Source of the DNA: Streptomyces griseus
Lineage (GTDB): Bacteria > Actinomycetota > Actinomycetes > Streptomycetales > Streptomycetaceae
Length of the DNA stretch: 64,000 nt
Direction of reading: 5' to 3'
NCBI RefSeq assembly: GCF_001715295.1
Contig: NZ_MDKB01000005.1
Span: forward strand, 63,645 to 127,644
This document shows, in pieces, positions 24,461 to 33,225 of the stretch. Every line of letters starts with the position of its first letter. Position 1 is the stretch's first letter. Both the position numbers and the translations under genes were made by a program. Under the pieces are notes generated by a model, which was not told the origin of the DNA, ran no database searches, and saw nothing but the letters and a program-made list of their open reading frames with translations.

Positions 24461-25618
24461 TCAGCGCTTGACGGCCCGCAGGACGACGAACTTCGGGTCG
24501 CCCCCCACGGTGGTGCAGTTACCGAACATCCGGCGCAGCTGCGTGTGGTAACCGAGGTGCCGGTTGCCGACGACCCACAGTTCGCCGCCCTGGCGCAGTG
24601 CCGCCTTCGCACCGTGGAACATGTTCCTGGCGGTGGCGTCCGTGACCGCTTGGTGGGAGTGGAAGGGCGGGTTGGTGAGGACCAGGTCCACGCCGGCCGG
24701 GGGCACGTCCGCCATCGCGTCGCCTACCACGAACCGCGCCTCGGTGTCCGCCCCCGCGTTGGCCCGGAAGGTCTCCTCCGCGGAGGCGACCGCCTGGTAC
24801 GACTCGTCGATGAAGGTGAGCGACGCCTGCGGGTTGGCGAGCGCGACGGACGTGCCGACGACGCCGTTCCCGCAACCGAGGTCCACCACCCGGTCGGGGC
24901 CCGTCCGTCCGGGCAGGTGCTTCAGGAAGAAGCGGGTGCCGATGTCCAGCCGCTCGGCGCAGAAGATCCCGGCGTGGTTGGTGACGGTCCGTCCGGAGAC
25001 CGGGCCGATGTCCCCCGGCAGGTCGTAGCGGTACGGCCACGGGCTCGGGACCCGGGGCAGCGCAGGGTCGGGGGTGCAGTGGATGAGCCGCGCCTTCTTG
25101 ACCGCGAGCGAGGTCCGGGTCGGCCCGAGCACGCGTTCGAAGAGCTTGAGGGTGGAGGTGTGGATCTCCTTCACCATGCCGGTCCCGAGGACGGTGGTTC
25201 CCGCGTGGACGGCGGGGGCGAGCCGGTGCAGCTGGTCCTCCAGGAGCGCGAGGCTCTTGGGCACCCGTACGAGCAGGACGTCGACGCGCTCCGGCGGGGT
25301 GTCGCGCACCGAGAGCATCCGCACGGAGTCCGGGGGGAAGCCGTTGCGAGCCAGGTTGGCCAGGGTGGCGCGCTGCGCGAGGTACGAGTCGGTGATCTGC
25401 ACGGGGCGGTGCGCGGCTAGCGCGGTGGTCAGGGCGCCCCAGCGGTCGCCGACCACGGCCACGGTGCCCGTCAGGCCGACCTGTTCGCTCCCCTCGCCGC
25501 CCGCCAGCCGGTTCAGCAGGTACTCGTCGGCGGCGTCCCACGCTCGGAACGGGTCGCGCGGGCTCTCGGGATGGCGGGCGAGGTCGAACCCACCCTGGGG
25601 CGTCGTCAGTCGGTTCAT
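24461..25618 (-). CDS. rlmG: 23S rRNA (guanine-N2)-methyltransferase RlmG-like
   Basis: The 385-aa class I methyltransferase has the RsmC/RlmG double-domain plan: a degenerate N-terminal methyltransferase-like half (about 20-190) and a catalytic half with VVDLGCGNGVVG (244-255), an acidic FIDES strand, and the N2-guanine methylase motif NPPF (316-319). In E. coli RlmG modifies G1835 of 23S rRNA. The ATG at 25618 is preceded by TAGCCT nine bases away and lacks an evident Shine-Dalgarno sequence. Confidence 0.85.
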   Translation of the reverse strand: MNRLTTPQGGFDLARHPESPRDPFRAWDAADEYLLNRLAGGEGSEQVGLTGTVAVVGDRWGALTTALAAHRPVQITDSYLAQRATLANLARNGFPPDSVRMLSVRDTPPERVDVLLVRVPKSLALLEDQLHRLAPAVHAGTTVLGTGMVKEIHTSTLKLFERVLGPTRTSLAVKKARLIHCTPDPALPRVPSPWPYRYDLPGDIGPVSGRTVTNHAGIFCAERLDIGTRFFLKHLPGRTGPDRVVDLGCGNGVVGTSVALANPQASLTFIDESYQAVASAEETFRANAGADTEARFVVGDAMADVPPAGVDLVLTNPPFHSHQAVTDATARNMFHGAKAALRQGGELWVVGNRHLGYHTQLRRMFGNCTTVGGDPKFVVLRAVKR

Positions 25619-25640
25619 GTTGCGTTCAGGCTAACCGAGC

Positions 25641-25671
25641 GGGCGGGGAGCGCCTCGCACGTTCCCCGCCC
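25641..25671 (-). terminator. Terminator of the small gene at 25678-25890
   Basis: Arms GGGCGGGGA (25641-25649) and TCCCCGCCC (25663-25671) with a 13-base loop stand just past the stop codon on the minus strand. Confidence 0.55.
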
Positions 25672-25677
25672 AGGGGC

Positions 25678-25890
25678 CTACGGAAGGCGCTTGTCGATGG
25701 CCGACCTGCCCTCCTCGGCCAGCCTGCGCTCCGCCCATCGCAGGTTCTCCGGGTTCAGGTCCCGGCCGGAGGCCAGCACCAGGTCCTCCGCGGTGGGCTG
25801 ATCGTTGCCGCCGGTGTGCAGCAGACGGTCGGGGGTGACCTCCCGCACTTCCGGTCCGGATACGGATAGGGATTCGGGCTCTTCGCTCAT
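25678..25890 (-). CDS. Small conserved hypothetical protein, 70 aa
   Basis: The protein is short, acidic and soluble, beginning MSEEPESLSVSGPEVRE and ending in a basic helix NLRWAERRLAEEGRSAIDKRLP. It has no known domain that I recognise. A very strong GAGGAGG site five bases before ATG 25888-25890 supports translation. It lies between rlmG and the divergent endonuclease gene. Confidence 0.75.
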   Translation of the reverse strand: MSEEPESLSVSGPEVREVTPDRLLHTGGNDQPTAEDLVLASGRDLNPENLRWAERRLAEEGRSAIDKRLP

Positions 25891-26131
25891 ACCGCCTCCT
25901 CGTCCTTGCGGCAATTCTCGCGCCGGGGTGGCGTCACCGCATCCGAGACCGGACCGGGCCCCTCAGGGCGTCACTTGACTTGCACATGATAAATACGCAA
26001 CGTTCACATGCCGGCACCCTGCGTGTGGAAGGCTCCGGGCTCATCAGCCGCCGTCCGGCGGTCGCGAGGCCGTCCCGCGGAGGTGCGCGGGGCGGGGGAA
26101 CTGCCGCCGGAACATCCGAGAGGACACCCCC

Positions 26132-26956
26132 ATGTCCGGTCGCCGCCGTATCTACGCGCGTCCACTCCTCACCACAGCCGCCTCGATCGCTCTGCTCACC
26201 GGTCTCGCGGCCACCGCCCCCGCCGCACCGGCCGCCACCCCGGCCGCCTCCGCCACCACCCTCACCGGCCTGGACGACACGTACTACCAGAACGCCCTGG
26301 GCAAGACCGGCACCGCCCTCAAGAGCTCGCTGCACACCATCATCAGCAAGCAGAGCACGCTCAGCTACAGCCAGGTCTGGGAGGCCCTCAAGGCCACCGA
26401 CGAGGACCCGGCCGACTCCTCCCACGTGATCCTCCTCTACACCGGGCGTTCGCAGGCCAAGACCGCCAACGGAGGCGACGTCGGCGACTGGAACCGGGAG
26501 CACGTCTGGGCCAAGTCGCACGGCGACTTCGGTACGGCGACGGGGCCCGGCACCGACATCCACCACCTGCGGCCCGCGGACGTCCAGGTCAACTCGATCC
26601 GCGGCAACAAGGACTTCGACAACGGCGGCAGCGCCGTGACGGGCGCGCCCGGCAACTACACCGACAGCGACTCCTTCGAACCGCGCGACGCGGTCAAGGG
26701 GGACGTCGCCCGGATGATCCTCTACATGGCCGTGCGGTACGAGGGCGACGACGCCTTCGCGGACCTCGAGCCGAACGACAGGGTGAGCAACGGTTCCGCC
26801 CCGTACATGGGGCGGCTCTCGGTGCTGAAGCAGTGGAGCCAGGAGGACCCGCCGGACAGCTTCGAGCGGAACCGCAACGACGTCATATTCGACCGTTACC
26901 AGCACAACCGGAACCCGTTCATCGACCACCCGGAATGGGTCGAGGCCATCTGGTAG
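26132..26956 (+). CDS. Exported endonuclease I family nuclease
   Basis: The 274-aa protein has a signal peptide with a hydrophobic core (TTAASIALLTGLAATAPAAP, residues 11-30; AxA sites near 38). The mature protein is Endonuclease_1 (EndA/Bsn/NucM class): a helical start YYQNALGKTGTALKSSLHTI and the His-Me-finger motif WNREHVWAKSHG (about 119-130), with the NxxKxDxxNG-like Asn-rich downstream helix. It cleaves DNA or RNA outside the cell, plausibly for nutrition or during mycelial lysis. GAGAGGAC precedes ATG 26132. Confidence 0.9.
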   Translation: MSGRRRIYARPLLTTAASIALLTGLAATAPAAPAATPAASATTLTGLDDTYYQNALGKTGTALKSSLHTIISKQSTLSYSQVWEALKATDEDPADSSHVILLYTGRSQAKTANGGDVGDWNREHVWAKSHGDFGTATGPGTDIHHLRPADVQVNSIRGNKDFDNGGSAVTGAPGNYTDSDSFEPRDAVKGDVARMILYMAVRYEGDDAFADLEPNDRVSNGSAPYMGRLSVLKQWSQEDPPDSFERNRNDVIFDRYQHNRNPFIDHPEWVEAIW

Positions 26957-26990
26957 GGACGCGGCCCGGCCAGGGCCCGCGCTCAGCGCC

Positions 26991-27030
26991 CGGACGGGCG
27001 CCGGCACGGCTCCGTGCCGGCGCCCGTCCG
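26991..27030 (+). terminator. Strong terminator hairpin after the endonuclease gene
   Basis: Perfect 19-bp arms (26991-27009 and 27012-27030), core GACGGGCGCCGGCACGG, with a two-base loop, 35 bp after the stop codon. Confidence 0.85.
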
Positions 27031-27118
27031 CCGCCGGAGGCGTCCGGCCGCCCCGCGCACCGGCCGGCGATGCGAGAAGCCCGGACCGTGCATCTCGCAC
27101 CCGTCTCCGAGCGAGCAC

Positions 27119-27142
27119 CGAATAATTCGCCCACCCTAGGAT
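27119..27142 (+). promoter_or_regulatory. Candidate -10 (TAGGAT) and small dyad before the baeRF gene
   Basis: TAGGAT at 27137-27142 matches the streptomycete -10 consensus well and lies 92 bp before the start codon. The dyad CGAAT-A-ATTCG (27119-27129) just ahead of it could be an operator. A convincing -35 was not seen. Confidence 0.4.
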
Positions 27143-27233
27143 CAAACGGTATGAATTGACTCGTCGAACGGCCACGCCCACTCCGGGAGCGGGCCTCCGG
27201 CACCGCGGACCCCGAGCCCTCCAGGAGGGAACG

Positions 27234-28349
27234 ATGGATACGGACGCCCTGACCGCCGGACTGTTGCGGGAACTTCGAGCGACCAGGCCCTATCCGGCCC
27301 TGTCCCTGACGATGCCGACCCACCGCCGGGCGCCGGACAACGTCCAGGACGCGGTGCGGCTGCGCAATCTGGTGGCGGAGGCGGGCAGCCGGCTGGAGGC
27401 CGACCCGCGGGTCACCCACGAGGCGCGGACCGCCGTCAAGGCGCAGCTCGACCGGGCGGTGGCCGACGTGGACCAGCGCCGGGCCCTGGACGCCCTGGTC
27501 ATCCTCGCGGACACGGACGAGTACCAGATCTGGCGCCTGCCGCGGACCACACCCGAACGGGTGGTACTGAGCGACAGCTACCTGACCCGCAACCTGGTCG
27601 CCGCCAAGGCGCGTTCCCAGCTGTTCCGGGTGCTCAGCTTCTCCGCCGAGTACGCGGCGCTCTGGTCGGGGACCCACGAGGGCCTGCACGCCGAGCGGAC
27701 GGGCGGATTCCCGATGACGGCGCCGCACGAGGAGCCCAACCCGCAGCGCGAGGAGCGCATCGGCGACACCCCGAGCACCTACAGCAGCGAGGACGCGCGC
27801 CAGTTCATGCGGGGGGTCGACGAGAAGATGCGCGGGGTGCTGGCGGCCGACCCGCGGCCGCTGTTCCTGGTCGGCCTCGCTCCCGCGCTCGCCCTGCTCG
27901 ACGAGGCGGGCGGGTGCTGCGGCTCCGCCGTCGCCCGGGTCGCGAAGGGCACGACCGCGGAGACGACGGCGCCCGAGCTTCTCAAGGACCTGCGCCCCGC
28001 CCTCGACGAGTGGCGGGCGCAGTCCGCGGCACGGGTCCGGGAGAGGCTCGACAACGCCCGCAGCAGCCGCTCCTTCGCCGGCGGTCTCGACGAGGTGTGG
28101 GCCGCCGTCCGTGAGGGCCGGGCCGGTCTGGTCGCGGTCGAGGAGCACTTCCAGCGGACGGTCCGGGTGACCGAGGGGCATCTGGAGCCGGTGGACCCGT
28201 CCCAGGTGACGGCGGCGGACGGCGAGGTCCGTGAGGACATCGTCGACGAACTCGTCGAGGCGGCGCTCGACAGCGGCTGTGAGGTGGTGTTCACCGCCGA
28301 CGACTCGCTCGCCGGCCACGACCGCATCGCGGCGGCCCTGCGCTTCTGA
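27234..28349 (+). CDS. baeRF-type (bacterial eRF1-like) protein
   Basis: The 371-aa protein resembles the bacterial archaeo-eukaryotic release-factor-like group. An N-terminal part (about 1-130) starts RPYPALSLTMPTHRRAP and DALVILADTDEYQIWRLP. A conserved middle EMRGVDEKMRGVLAADPRPLFLVGL (here ARQFMRGVDEKMRGVL) follows, and a C-terminal eRF1 domain-3-like portion ends in EAALDSGCEVVFTADDSLAGHDRIAAALRF. These proteins are suspected to act on stalled ribosomes; function is unproven. Translation begins at ATG 27234 behind AGGAGGG. Confidence 0.7.
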   Translation: MDTDALTAGLLRELRATRPYPALSLTMPTHRRAPDNVQDAVRLRNLVAEAGSRLEADPRVTHEARTAVKAQLDRAVADVDQRRALDALVILADTDEYQIWRLPRTTPERVVLSDSYLTRNLVAAKARSQLFRVLSFSAEYAALWSGTHEGLHAERTGGFPMTAPHEEPNPQREERIGDTPSTYSSEDARQFMRGVDEKMRGVLAADPRPLFLVGLAPALALLDEAGGCCGSAVARVAKGTTAETTAPELLKDLRPALDEWRAQSAARVRERLDNARSSRSFAGGLDEVWAAVREGRAGLVAVEEHFQRTVRVTEGHLEPVDPSQVTAADGEVREDIVDELVEAALDSGCEVVFTADDSLAGHDRIAAALRF

Positions 28350-28366
28350 CGCCGCGTGCCGCCTGA

Positions 28367-28529
28367 GAGCCTGGCGGGTGACCTCCGGCCGAGCGGCCAC
28401 GCCCCGGCACGCACGCTTCCCGCGTTGCCGAAACGCCCACGTAGCTCCGCTACGAGGGCCTTCCGGCGCCTTGGAATCGCACGCACCGGACCGCGTCCGC
28501 TGTACGGTCCCAGGTCACCCGCCAGGCTC
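28367..28529. repeat. MITE-like element, copy C, with perfect 18-bp ends
   Basis: A 163-bp element is bounded by perfect 18-bp inverted repeats (GAGCCTGGCGGGTGACCT at 28367-28384, complement at 28512-28529). The core CCCACGTAGCTCCGCTACG, then AGGGCCTTCCGG, matches copies A and B near 13.3 kb, and the tail GAATCGCACGCACCGGAC is shared with copy B. It sits 17 bp after the baeRF stop and may also serve as a terminator. Confidence 0.8.
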
Positions 28530-28575
28530 CGGGCGGCGGGCCGGACCGGCCCGGCCGGGAGCCCCGCACCCCGAG

Positions 28576-28602
28576 GGCCGGCCCGCGGGGGCGGGGCCGG
28601 CC
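28576..28602 (-). terminator. Terminator hairpin at the end of the phosphoketolase operon
   Basis: Arms GGCCGGCCCGC and GCGGGGCCGGCC (one-base bulge) flank a short G-rich loop, 14 bp past the stop codon on the minus strand. Confidence 0.55.
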
Positions 28603-28616
28603 GCTGCCCTCCGGGC

Positions 28617-31034
28617 TCAGCCCTCCCAGGACCAGTCGGCCACCTCGGGCAGGTCCGTGCCGTGTTCCCGGATCCAGGCGTGGTGGCGGGTGCGGACGTC
28701 GGCCATCGCCTGGCGTACGGCGACGGCCCGGGAGCCCAGCCCCGGCACCCGGTCGGTCACGTCCATGACCAGCCGGTAGCGGTCCAGGTCGTTGCGGAGA
28801 ACCATGTCGAAGGGGGTGGTGGTCGTGCCCTCCTCCTTGTAGCCCCGCACATGCAGATGCGGATGGCCGGCCCGCCGGTACGCGAGCCGGTGCACCAGCC
28901 ACGGATAACCGTGGTACGCGAAGATCACCGGCTTGTCCCGGGTGAAGAGGGCGTCGTACTCCGCGTCCGGCATGCCGTGCGGATGCTCCCCGTTCGGCAG
29001 CAGCCGTGTCATGTCGACGATGTTGACCACGCGCACGGCGAGTTCCGGCAGGTGCTTCCGCAGCAGGCCTGCCGCGGCGACGGTCTCCAGGGTCGGCACG
29101 TCCCCCGCGCAGGCGAGTACGACGTCGGGTTCCCGGCTTCCGTCGTCGGTGCCCGCCCACTCCCACACCCCGGCTCCGCGCGCGCAGTGGGCGCGGGCCT
29201 CGTCCAGCGTGAGCCAGTCGAAGCTCGGCTGTTTGCCGGCGACGACCACGTTGACGTAGTCGCGGCTGCCGAGCACGTGCTCGGCGGTGGAGAGCAGGGT
29301 GTTGGTGTCCGGCGGCAGGTAGACCCGCACGACCTCGGGGCTCTTGTTGAGGATGTGGTCGACGAAGCCGGGGTCCTGGTGCGAGAAGCCGTTGTGGTCC
29401 TGGCGCCAGACGTGCGAGGTGAGCAGGTAGTTCAGGGACGCGACGGGCCGCCGCCAGGCCAGCCGCCGCGAGGTGCGCAGCCACTTGATGTGCTGGTTGA
29501 CCATCGAGTCGACGATGTGGGCGAAGGCCTCGTACGAGGAGAACAGTCCGTGGCGTCCGGTGAGGAGGTAGCCCTCCAGCCAGCCCTGGCAGAGGTGCTC
29601 GGAGAGCACCTCCATCACCCGGCCGTGCCGGGAGAGGTGCTCGTCGGTGGGGAGGGTCCCGGCCTGCCAGGCCTTGCCGCTGGCCCGGTAGAGCGCGTCG
29701 AGGCGGTTGGAGGCGGTCTCGTCCGGGCCGACGACGCGGAAGTCCCTGCGCCCTTCGGTGGCCGCCATGACGTCCTCCAGCAGGCCGCCCAGCACGCGGG
29801 TGGGCTCGTGCAGGACCGTACCGGGGCGGTCGACCCGGACGGCGTGGTCCTCGAGCGGAGGGACCGGCAGGTCGCGCAGGAGCAGCCCGCCGTTGGCGTA
29901 CGGGGTCGCGCCGAGCCTGGCCGTGCCCTCGGGGACCCAGCGCAGGACCTGTGCCGTCGGCCGGCCCGCGCTGTCGAAGAGCTCCTCCGGCCGGTAGGAG
30001 CGCATCCAGGTCTCGAGTGCGTGCAGGTGGTCGGGGTTGTCCCGGACCCCGGACAGCGGTACCTGGTGGGCGCGCCAGGTGCCCTCGACGGGCAGTCCGT
30101 CGACCTCGCGGGGGCCGGTCCAGCCCTTGGGGGTGCGGAGCACGATCATCGGCCAGCGCGGGCGTTCGGTCGCTCCGTCGGCTCGGGCCGCCCGTTGGTA
30201 CGCGGCGATGCGGTCGAGGGCGAGGTCGAGGGCGGCGGCGAGCGCGCGGTGGACCGTGGCGGGGTCGTCCCCCTCGACGTGGACGGGGTCGTGTCCGTAG
30301 CCGCGCAGGAGGGCGTCGAGTTCGTCCCCGGGGAGCCTGGCGAGCACCGTGGGGTTGGCGATCTTGTAGCCGTTGAGATGCAGGATGGGCAGGACGGCTC
30401 CGTCGTTGACGGGGTCGAGGAACTTGTTGGAGTGCCAGGACGCGGCCAGCGGTCCCGTCTCGGCCTCGCCGTCGCCGATCACACAGGCGACGAGCAGCTC
30501 CGGATGGTCGAAGGCGGCACCGTAGGCGTGGGTGAGCGCGTACCCGAGCTCGCCGCCCTCGTGGATGGAGCCGGGGGTCTCGGGGGCGACGTGGCTGGGC
30601 ACCCCGCCGGGGAAGGAGAACTGCCGGAACAGTGCGGCCATCCCGGCCGCGTCCCGGCTGACGTCGGGGTACGTCTCCGAGTAGCTGCCCTCCAGCCAGG
30701 AGTTGGCGAGCACGGCCGGTCCGCCGTGGCCCGGGCCCCAGACGCAGAGGGCCTTCCGGCCGCGTTCCTTGATCACCCGGTTGAGGTGGGTGTGGACGAG
30801 GTTGAGCCCGGGTGAGGTTCCCCAGTGCCCCAGCAGGCGCGGCTTGATGTGCTCCGGGGCCAGGGGCTGCGTCAGGAGCGGGTTGGCCATCAGGTAGATC
30901 TGCCCGACGGCGAGGTAGTTGGCGGCGCGCCAGTGGGCGTCGAGCGCAGCGAGTTCCGTGTCGGACAGGGCCGAGGCGGCTGGTGGAACCGTCGAGGGGG
31001 CGGGAGTCGCGGACGGGGCGGGGGCGTCGGTCAT
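28617..31034 (-). CDS. xfp: Xylulose-5-phosphate/fructose-6-phosphate phosphoketolase
   Basis: The 805-aa thiamine-diphosphate enzyme splits xylulose-5-P or fructose-6-P with phosphate to acetyl-phosphate plus a shorter sugar phosphate. Family hallmarks are GPGHGGPAVLANSWLEGSYSE (split here: GPGHGGPA, then EGSYSETYPD), SFPGGVPSHVAPETPGSIHEGGELG, the ThDP motif VIGDGEAETGPLAASWHSNKFL, and RQDHNGFSHQDPGF in the second half. Length fits the family (~790-825). AGGAGA precedes ATG 31034. It is 11 bp downstream of the aldehyde dehydrogenase gene: an operon. Confidence 0.95.
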   Translation of the reverse strand: MTDAPAPSATPAPSTVPPAASALSDTELAALDAHWRAANYLAVGQIYLMANPLLTQPLAPEHIKPRLLGHWGTSPGLNLVHTHLNRVIKERGRKALCVWGPGHGGPAVLANSWLEGSYSETYPDVSRDAAGMAALFRQFSFPGGVPSHVAPETPGSIHEGGELGYALTHAYGAAFDHPELLVACVIGDGEAETGPLAASWHSNKFLDPVNDGAVLPILHLNGYKIANPTVLARLPGDELDALLRGYGHDPVHVEGDDPATVHRALAAALDLALDRIAAYQRAARADGATERPRWPMIVLRTPKGWTGPREVDGLPVEGTWRAHQVPLSGVRDNPDHLHALETWMRSYRPEELFDSAGRPTAQVLRWVPEGTARLGATPYANGGLLLRDLPVPPLEDHAVRVDRPGTVLHEPTRVLGGLLEDVMAATEGRRDFRVVGPDETASNRLDALYRASGKAWQAGTLPTDEHLSRHGRVMEVLSEHLCQGWLEGYLLTGRHGLFSSYEAFAHIVDSMVNQHIKWLRTSRRLAWRRPVASLNYLLTSHVWRQDHNGFSHQDPGFVDHILNKSPEVVRVYLPPDTNTLLSTAEHVLGSRDYVNVVVAGKQPSFDWLTLDEARAHCARGAGVWEWAGTDDGSREPDVVLACAGDVPTLETVAAAGLLRKHLPELAVRVVNIVDMTRLLPNGEHPHGMPDAEYDALFTRDKPVIFAYHGYPWLVHRLAYRRAGHPHLHVRGYKEEGTTTTPFDMVLRNDLDRYRLVMDVTDRVPGLGSRAVAVRQAMADVRTRHHAWIREHGTDLPEVADWSWEG

Positions 31035-31045
31035 CGGCGTCTCTC

Positions 31046-32464
31046 CTAGCGGGCGTCCGGTTCGGGCCCGTACCAGACGGTCGTGGCGTTGCAGAACTCG
31101 CGGATGCCGTGCCCCGCCAGCTCCCGGCCGTACCCGGAGCGCTTCACTCCCCCGAAGGGCAGGGCGGGGTGGGAGGCCGTCATGCCGTTGAAGAAGACAC
31201 CGCCCGCCTCCAGGTCGCGTACGCACCGCTCCATCTCCGCCGCGTCCCGCGTCCAGACGTTGGAACTGAGCCCGAAGGTGGAGTCGTTGGCGAGTTCCAC
31301 GGCCTCGTCGAGGTCCGCGACGCGGTAGAGCGTGGCCACGGGGCCGAAGCTCTCCTCCCGGTGGATGCGCATGGCGGGGGTGATGCCGGTGAGGACGGTC
31401 GGACTGTAGAACCATCCGCGCTCCAGGTCGCGGCCCAGCCCCTGCGGCCTGCCGCCTCCGCACAGGACGGTGGCCCCCTTGCCCACGGCGTCGTCGACGA
31501 GCTCCTCCAGGTCCGCGCGGCCCTGCTCGCTGGCGAGCGGGCCCACGTCGGTGGTCTCCTGCATGGGGTCGCCGACGCTCAGGGCGAGCATCCTGGCGGT
31601 GAACCGCTCGGCGAAGTCGTCGTACACGTCGGTGTGGACGATGAAGCGCTTGGCCGCGATGCACGACTGTCCGTTGTTCTGGGTGCGGGCGGTCACCGCT
31701 GTCTCCGCGGCCCGGCCCACGTCCGCCGAGGGCAGGACGAGGTAGGGGTCGCTGCCGCCCAGTTCGAGCACGGTCTTCTTCACCTCGTCGCCCGCGATGG
31801 ACGCGACGGAGCGGCCGGCCGGCTCGCTGCCGGTGAGCGTCGCCGCGACGACCCGGGGATCGCGCAGGATCGCCTCGATGGCACTCGACCCGACGAGCAG
31901 GGTCTGGAAGCAGCCGGCGGGGAATCCGGCCCTGGTGAACAGGTCCTCGAGGTACAGGGCGGTCTGCGGCACGTTCGAGGCGTGCTTGAGCAGGCCGGTG
32001 TTGCCGGCCATGAGCGCGGGCGCGGCGAAGCGCATGACCTGCCAGAGCGGGAAGTTCCACGGCATGACGGCGAGGACCGGTCCCAGCGGGCGGTAGTGGA
32101 CACGGGCCCGTGCGGCGCCGGAGTCCTTCACGTCGGCGTCCGCGGGGTGCTCGTCGGCGAGGAGCCGCTCGGCGTTCGCCGCGTACCAGCGCATGGCCTT
32201 GGCGCACTTGGCGGCCTCCGCGCGGGCGGCTGCGACCGTCTTGCCCATCTCGGTGGTCATGGTGCGGGCGATGCTCCGCCGGTCCTCGTCGAGGAGGTCG
32301 GCCGCCCGGTTCAGCAGGCGGGCCCGCTCGTCGAAGCCGGTGGTGCGGTAGCGGCGGAACGCACGGTCGGCGGCGTCGAGCCTGCGCTCGATCTCCTGCT
32401 CGTCCAGTGCGTCGAACGTCTTGAGTGTCTCGCCGTTCGCGGGATTGACCGTCGCGATGGGCAT
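31046..32464 (-). CDS. NAD(P)-dependent aldehyde (succinate-semialdehyde-type) dehydrogenase
   Basis: The 472-aa ALDH-superfamily enzyme has MPWNFPLWQ, the general base Glu234 (TVLELGGSDP) and the nucleophile Cys268 (NNGQSCIAAKR). The truncated N-terminus (ATVNPANGETLKTF) and FGGVKRSGYGREL ending are typical of the GabD1-type NADP-dependent succinate-semialdehyde dehydrogenases. AAGGAGG lies eight bases before ATG 32464. Cotranscription with phosphoketolase suggests C2/C4 aldehyde handling linked to acetyl-phosphate production, as an inference. Confidence 0.9.
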   Translation of the reverse strand: MPIATVNPANGETLKTFDALDEQEIERRLDAADRAFRRYRTTGFDERARLLNRAADLLDEDRRSIARTMTTEMGKTVAAARAEAAKCAKAMRWYAANAERLLADEHPADADVKDSGAARARVHYRPLGPVLAVMPWNFPLWQVMRFAAPALMAGNTGLLKHASNVPQTALYLEDLFTRAGFPAGCFQTLLVGSSAIEAILRDPRVVAATLTGSEPAGRSVASIAGDEVKKTVLELGGSDPYLVLPSADVGRAAETAVTARTQNNGQSCIAAKRFIVHTDVYDDFAERFTARMLALSVGDPMQETTDVGPLASEQGRADLEELVDDAVGKGATVLCGGGRPQGLGRDLERGWFYSPTVLTGITPAMRIHREESFGPVATLYRVADLDEAVELANDSTFGLSSNVWTRDAAEMERCVRDLEAGGVFFNGMTASHPALPFGGVKRSGYGRELAGHGIREFCNATTVWYGPEPDAR

Positions 32465-32610
32465 GGGTGTGGCCTCCTTGCATCGGTTCTTCGACCGTGC
32501 CGCGCCACGCTCCGCCGCGCAACGCGGCCCCCGTGCACACGTACCCGGCCGACGCGGATCATGCGTACGGGTCGTACGCCTTCCGCGCCGGCCGGGTCGC
32601 CGGCGGCTCC

Positions 32611-33072
32611 TCAGACGAGTTCGGCGGCCGGCCGGGTGCGGAACACGTCGCCCGCGGGCAGCGGCGCACGCGGCAGCAGTCCGGTGGTGTGCGGCGACGG
32701 GGCGTAGCGCGTGAACCAGACGACCTTGCCGTCGGTGGTCCGGCAGGTGCCCCAGCTGTCGCTGAGGGCCATCACCCGGCTGAGGCCGCCGCCACCGCCG
32801 CTGAGCAGTCGGGGCATGCGCGGTCCGCGGTCGGCCACGGACACCGTGAGGTGCCGGCCGGTCCAGCGCAGCTCGACGACGCACGTGCTGTCGTCGCCCA
32901 CGTGCCTGCGGACGTTGCTCAGGAGCTCCTCCGCCGCCCGGCACACCGGCCGGACGTGCAGATCGAGACTCCAGTGGCGAAGGTGCGCGGCGACTATGCG
33001 CCGGAGCTGGGAAACGCGCTCGGCGGACACCTGCAGTTCGACCTGGTAGTGCCGGTCGAGTGGAACGGTCAT
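32611..33072 (-). CDS. HATPase anti-sigma-factor-like protein
   Basis: The 153-aa protein is one GHKL ATPase domain of the RsbW/SpoIIAB serine-kinase class, abundant in Streptomyces. It has the N box AAEELLSNVRRHVG (about 46-59), and the G1 box VSVADRGPRMPRLLSGGGGGLSRVMALSDSWG. Proteins of this type bind sigma factors or phosphorylate anti-sigma antagonists. No sigma or antagonist gene is adjacent, so its partner is unknown. GAGGAG precedes ATG 33072. Confidence 0.9.
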   Translation of the reverse strand: MTVPLDRHYQVELQVSAERVSQLRRIVAAHLRHWSLDLHVRPVCRAAEELLSNVRRHVGDDSTCVVELRWTGRHLTVSVADRGPRMPRLLSGGGGGLSRVMALSDSWGTCRTTDGKVVWFTRYAPSPHTTGLLPRAPLPAGDVFRTRPAAELV

Positions 33073-33160
33073 CGTCAGGGCTCCTCATCGCGAGGCCCAC
33101 ATGCTTCACCCCGTTGAACCAGCGACCCCCGAACACGAAGCGTGAGCAGTCATCACACAT

Positions 33161-33182
33161 GGGTCACTCATCAGGGTGACCC
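33161..33182. terminator. Hairpin between HATPase promoter side and xdh operon end
   Basis: GGGTCAC (33161-33167) and GTGACCC (33176-33182) form a 7-bp stem with an 8-base loop, 44 bp past the stop of the molybdenum subunit gene. It could be a weak terminator or an operator for the gene starting at 33072. Confidence 0.35.
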
Positions 33183-33225
33183 GGGTGCGCCGGTCGCGCA
33201 ACCGAGGAGCGCGCCCCGCCGCGGA

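Noticed and set aside
25970..26010. Possible PHO boxes (GTTCACATGCC) upstream of the exported endonuclease
   Set aside because: Only one partial unit is present, without the 11-bp direct repeat required for PhoP binding.
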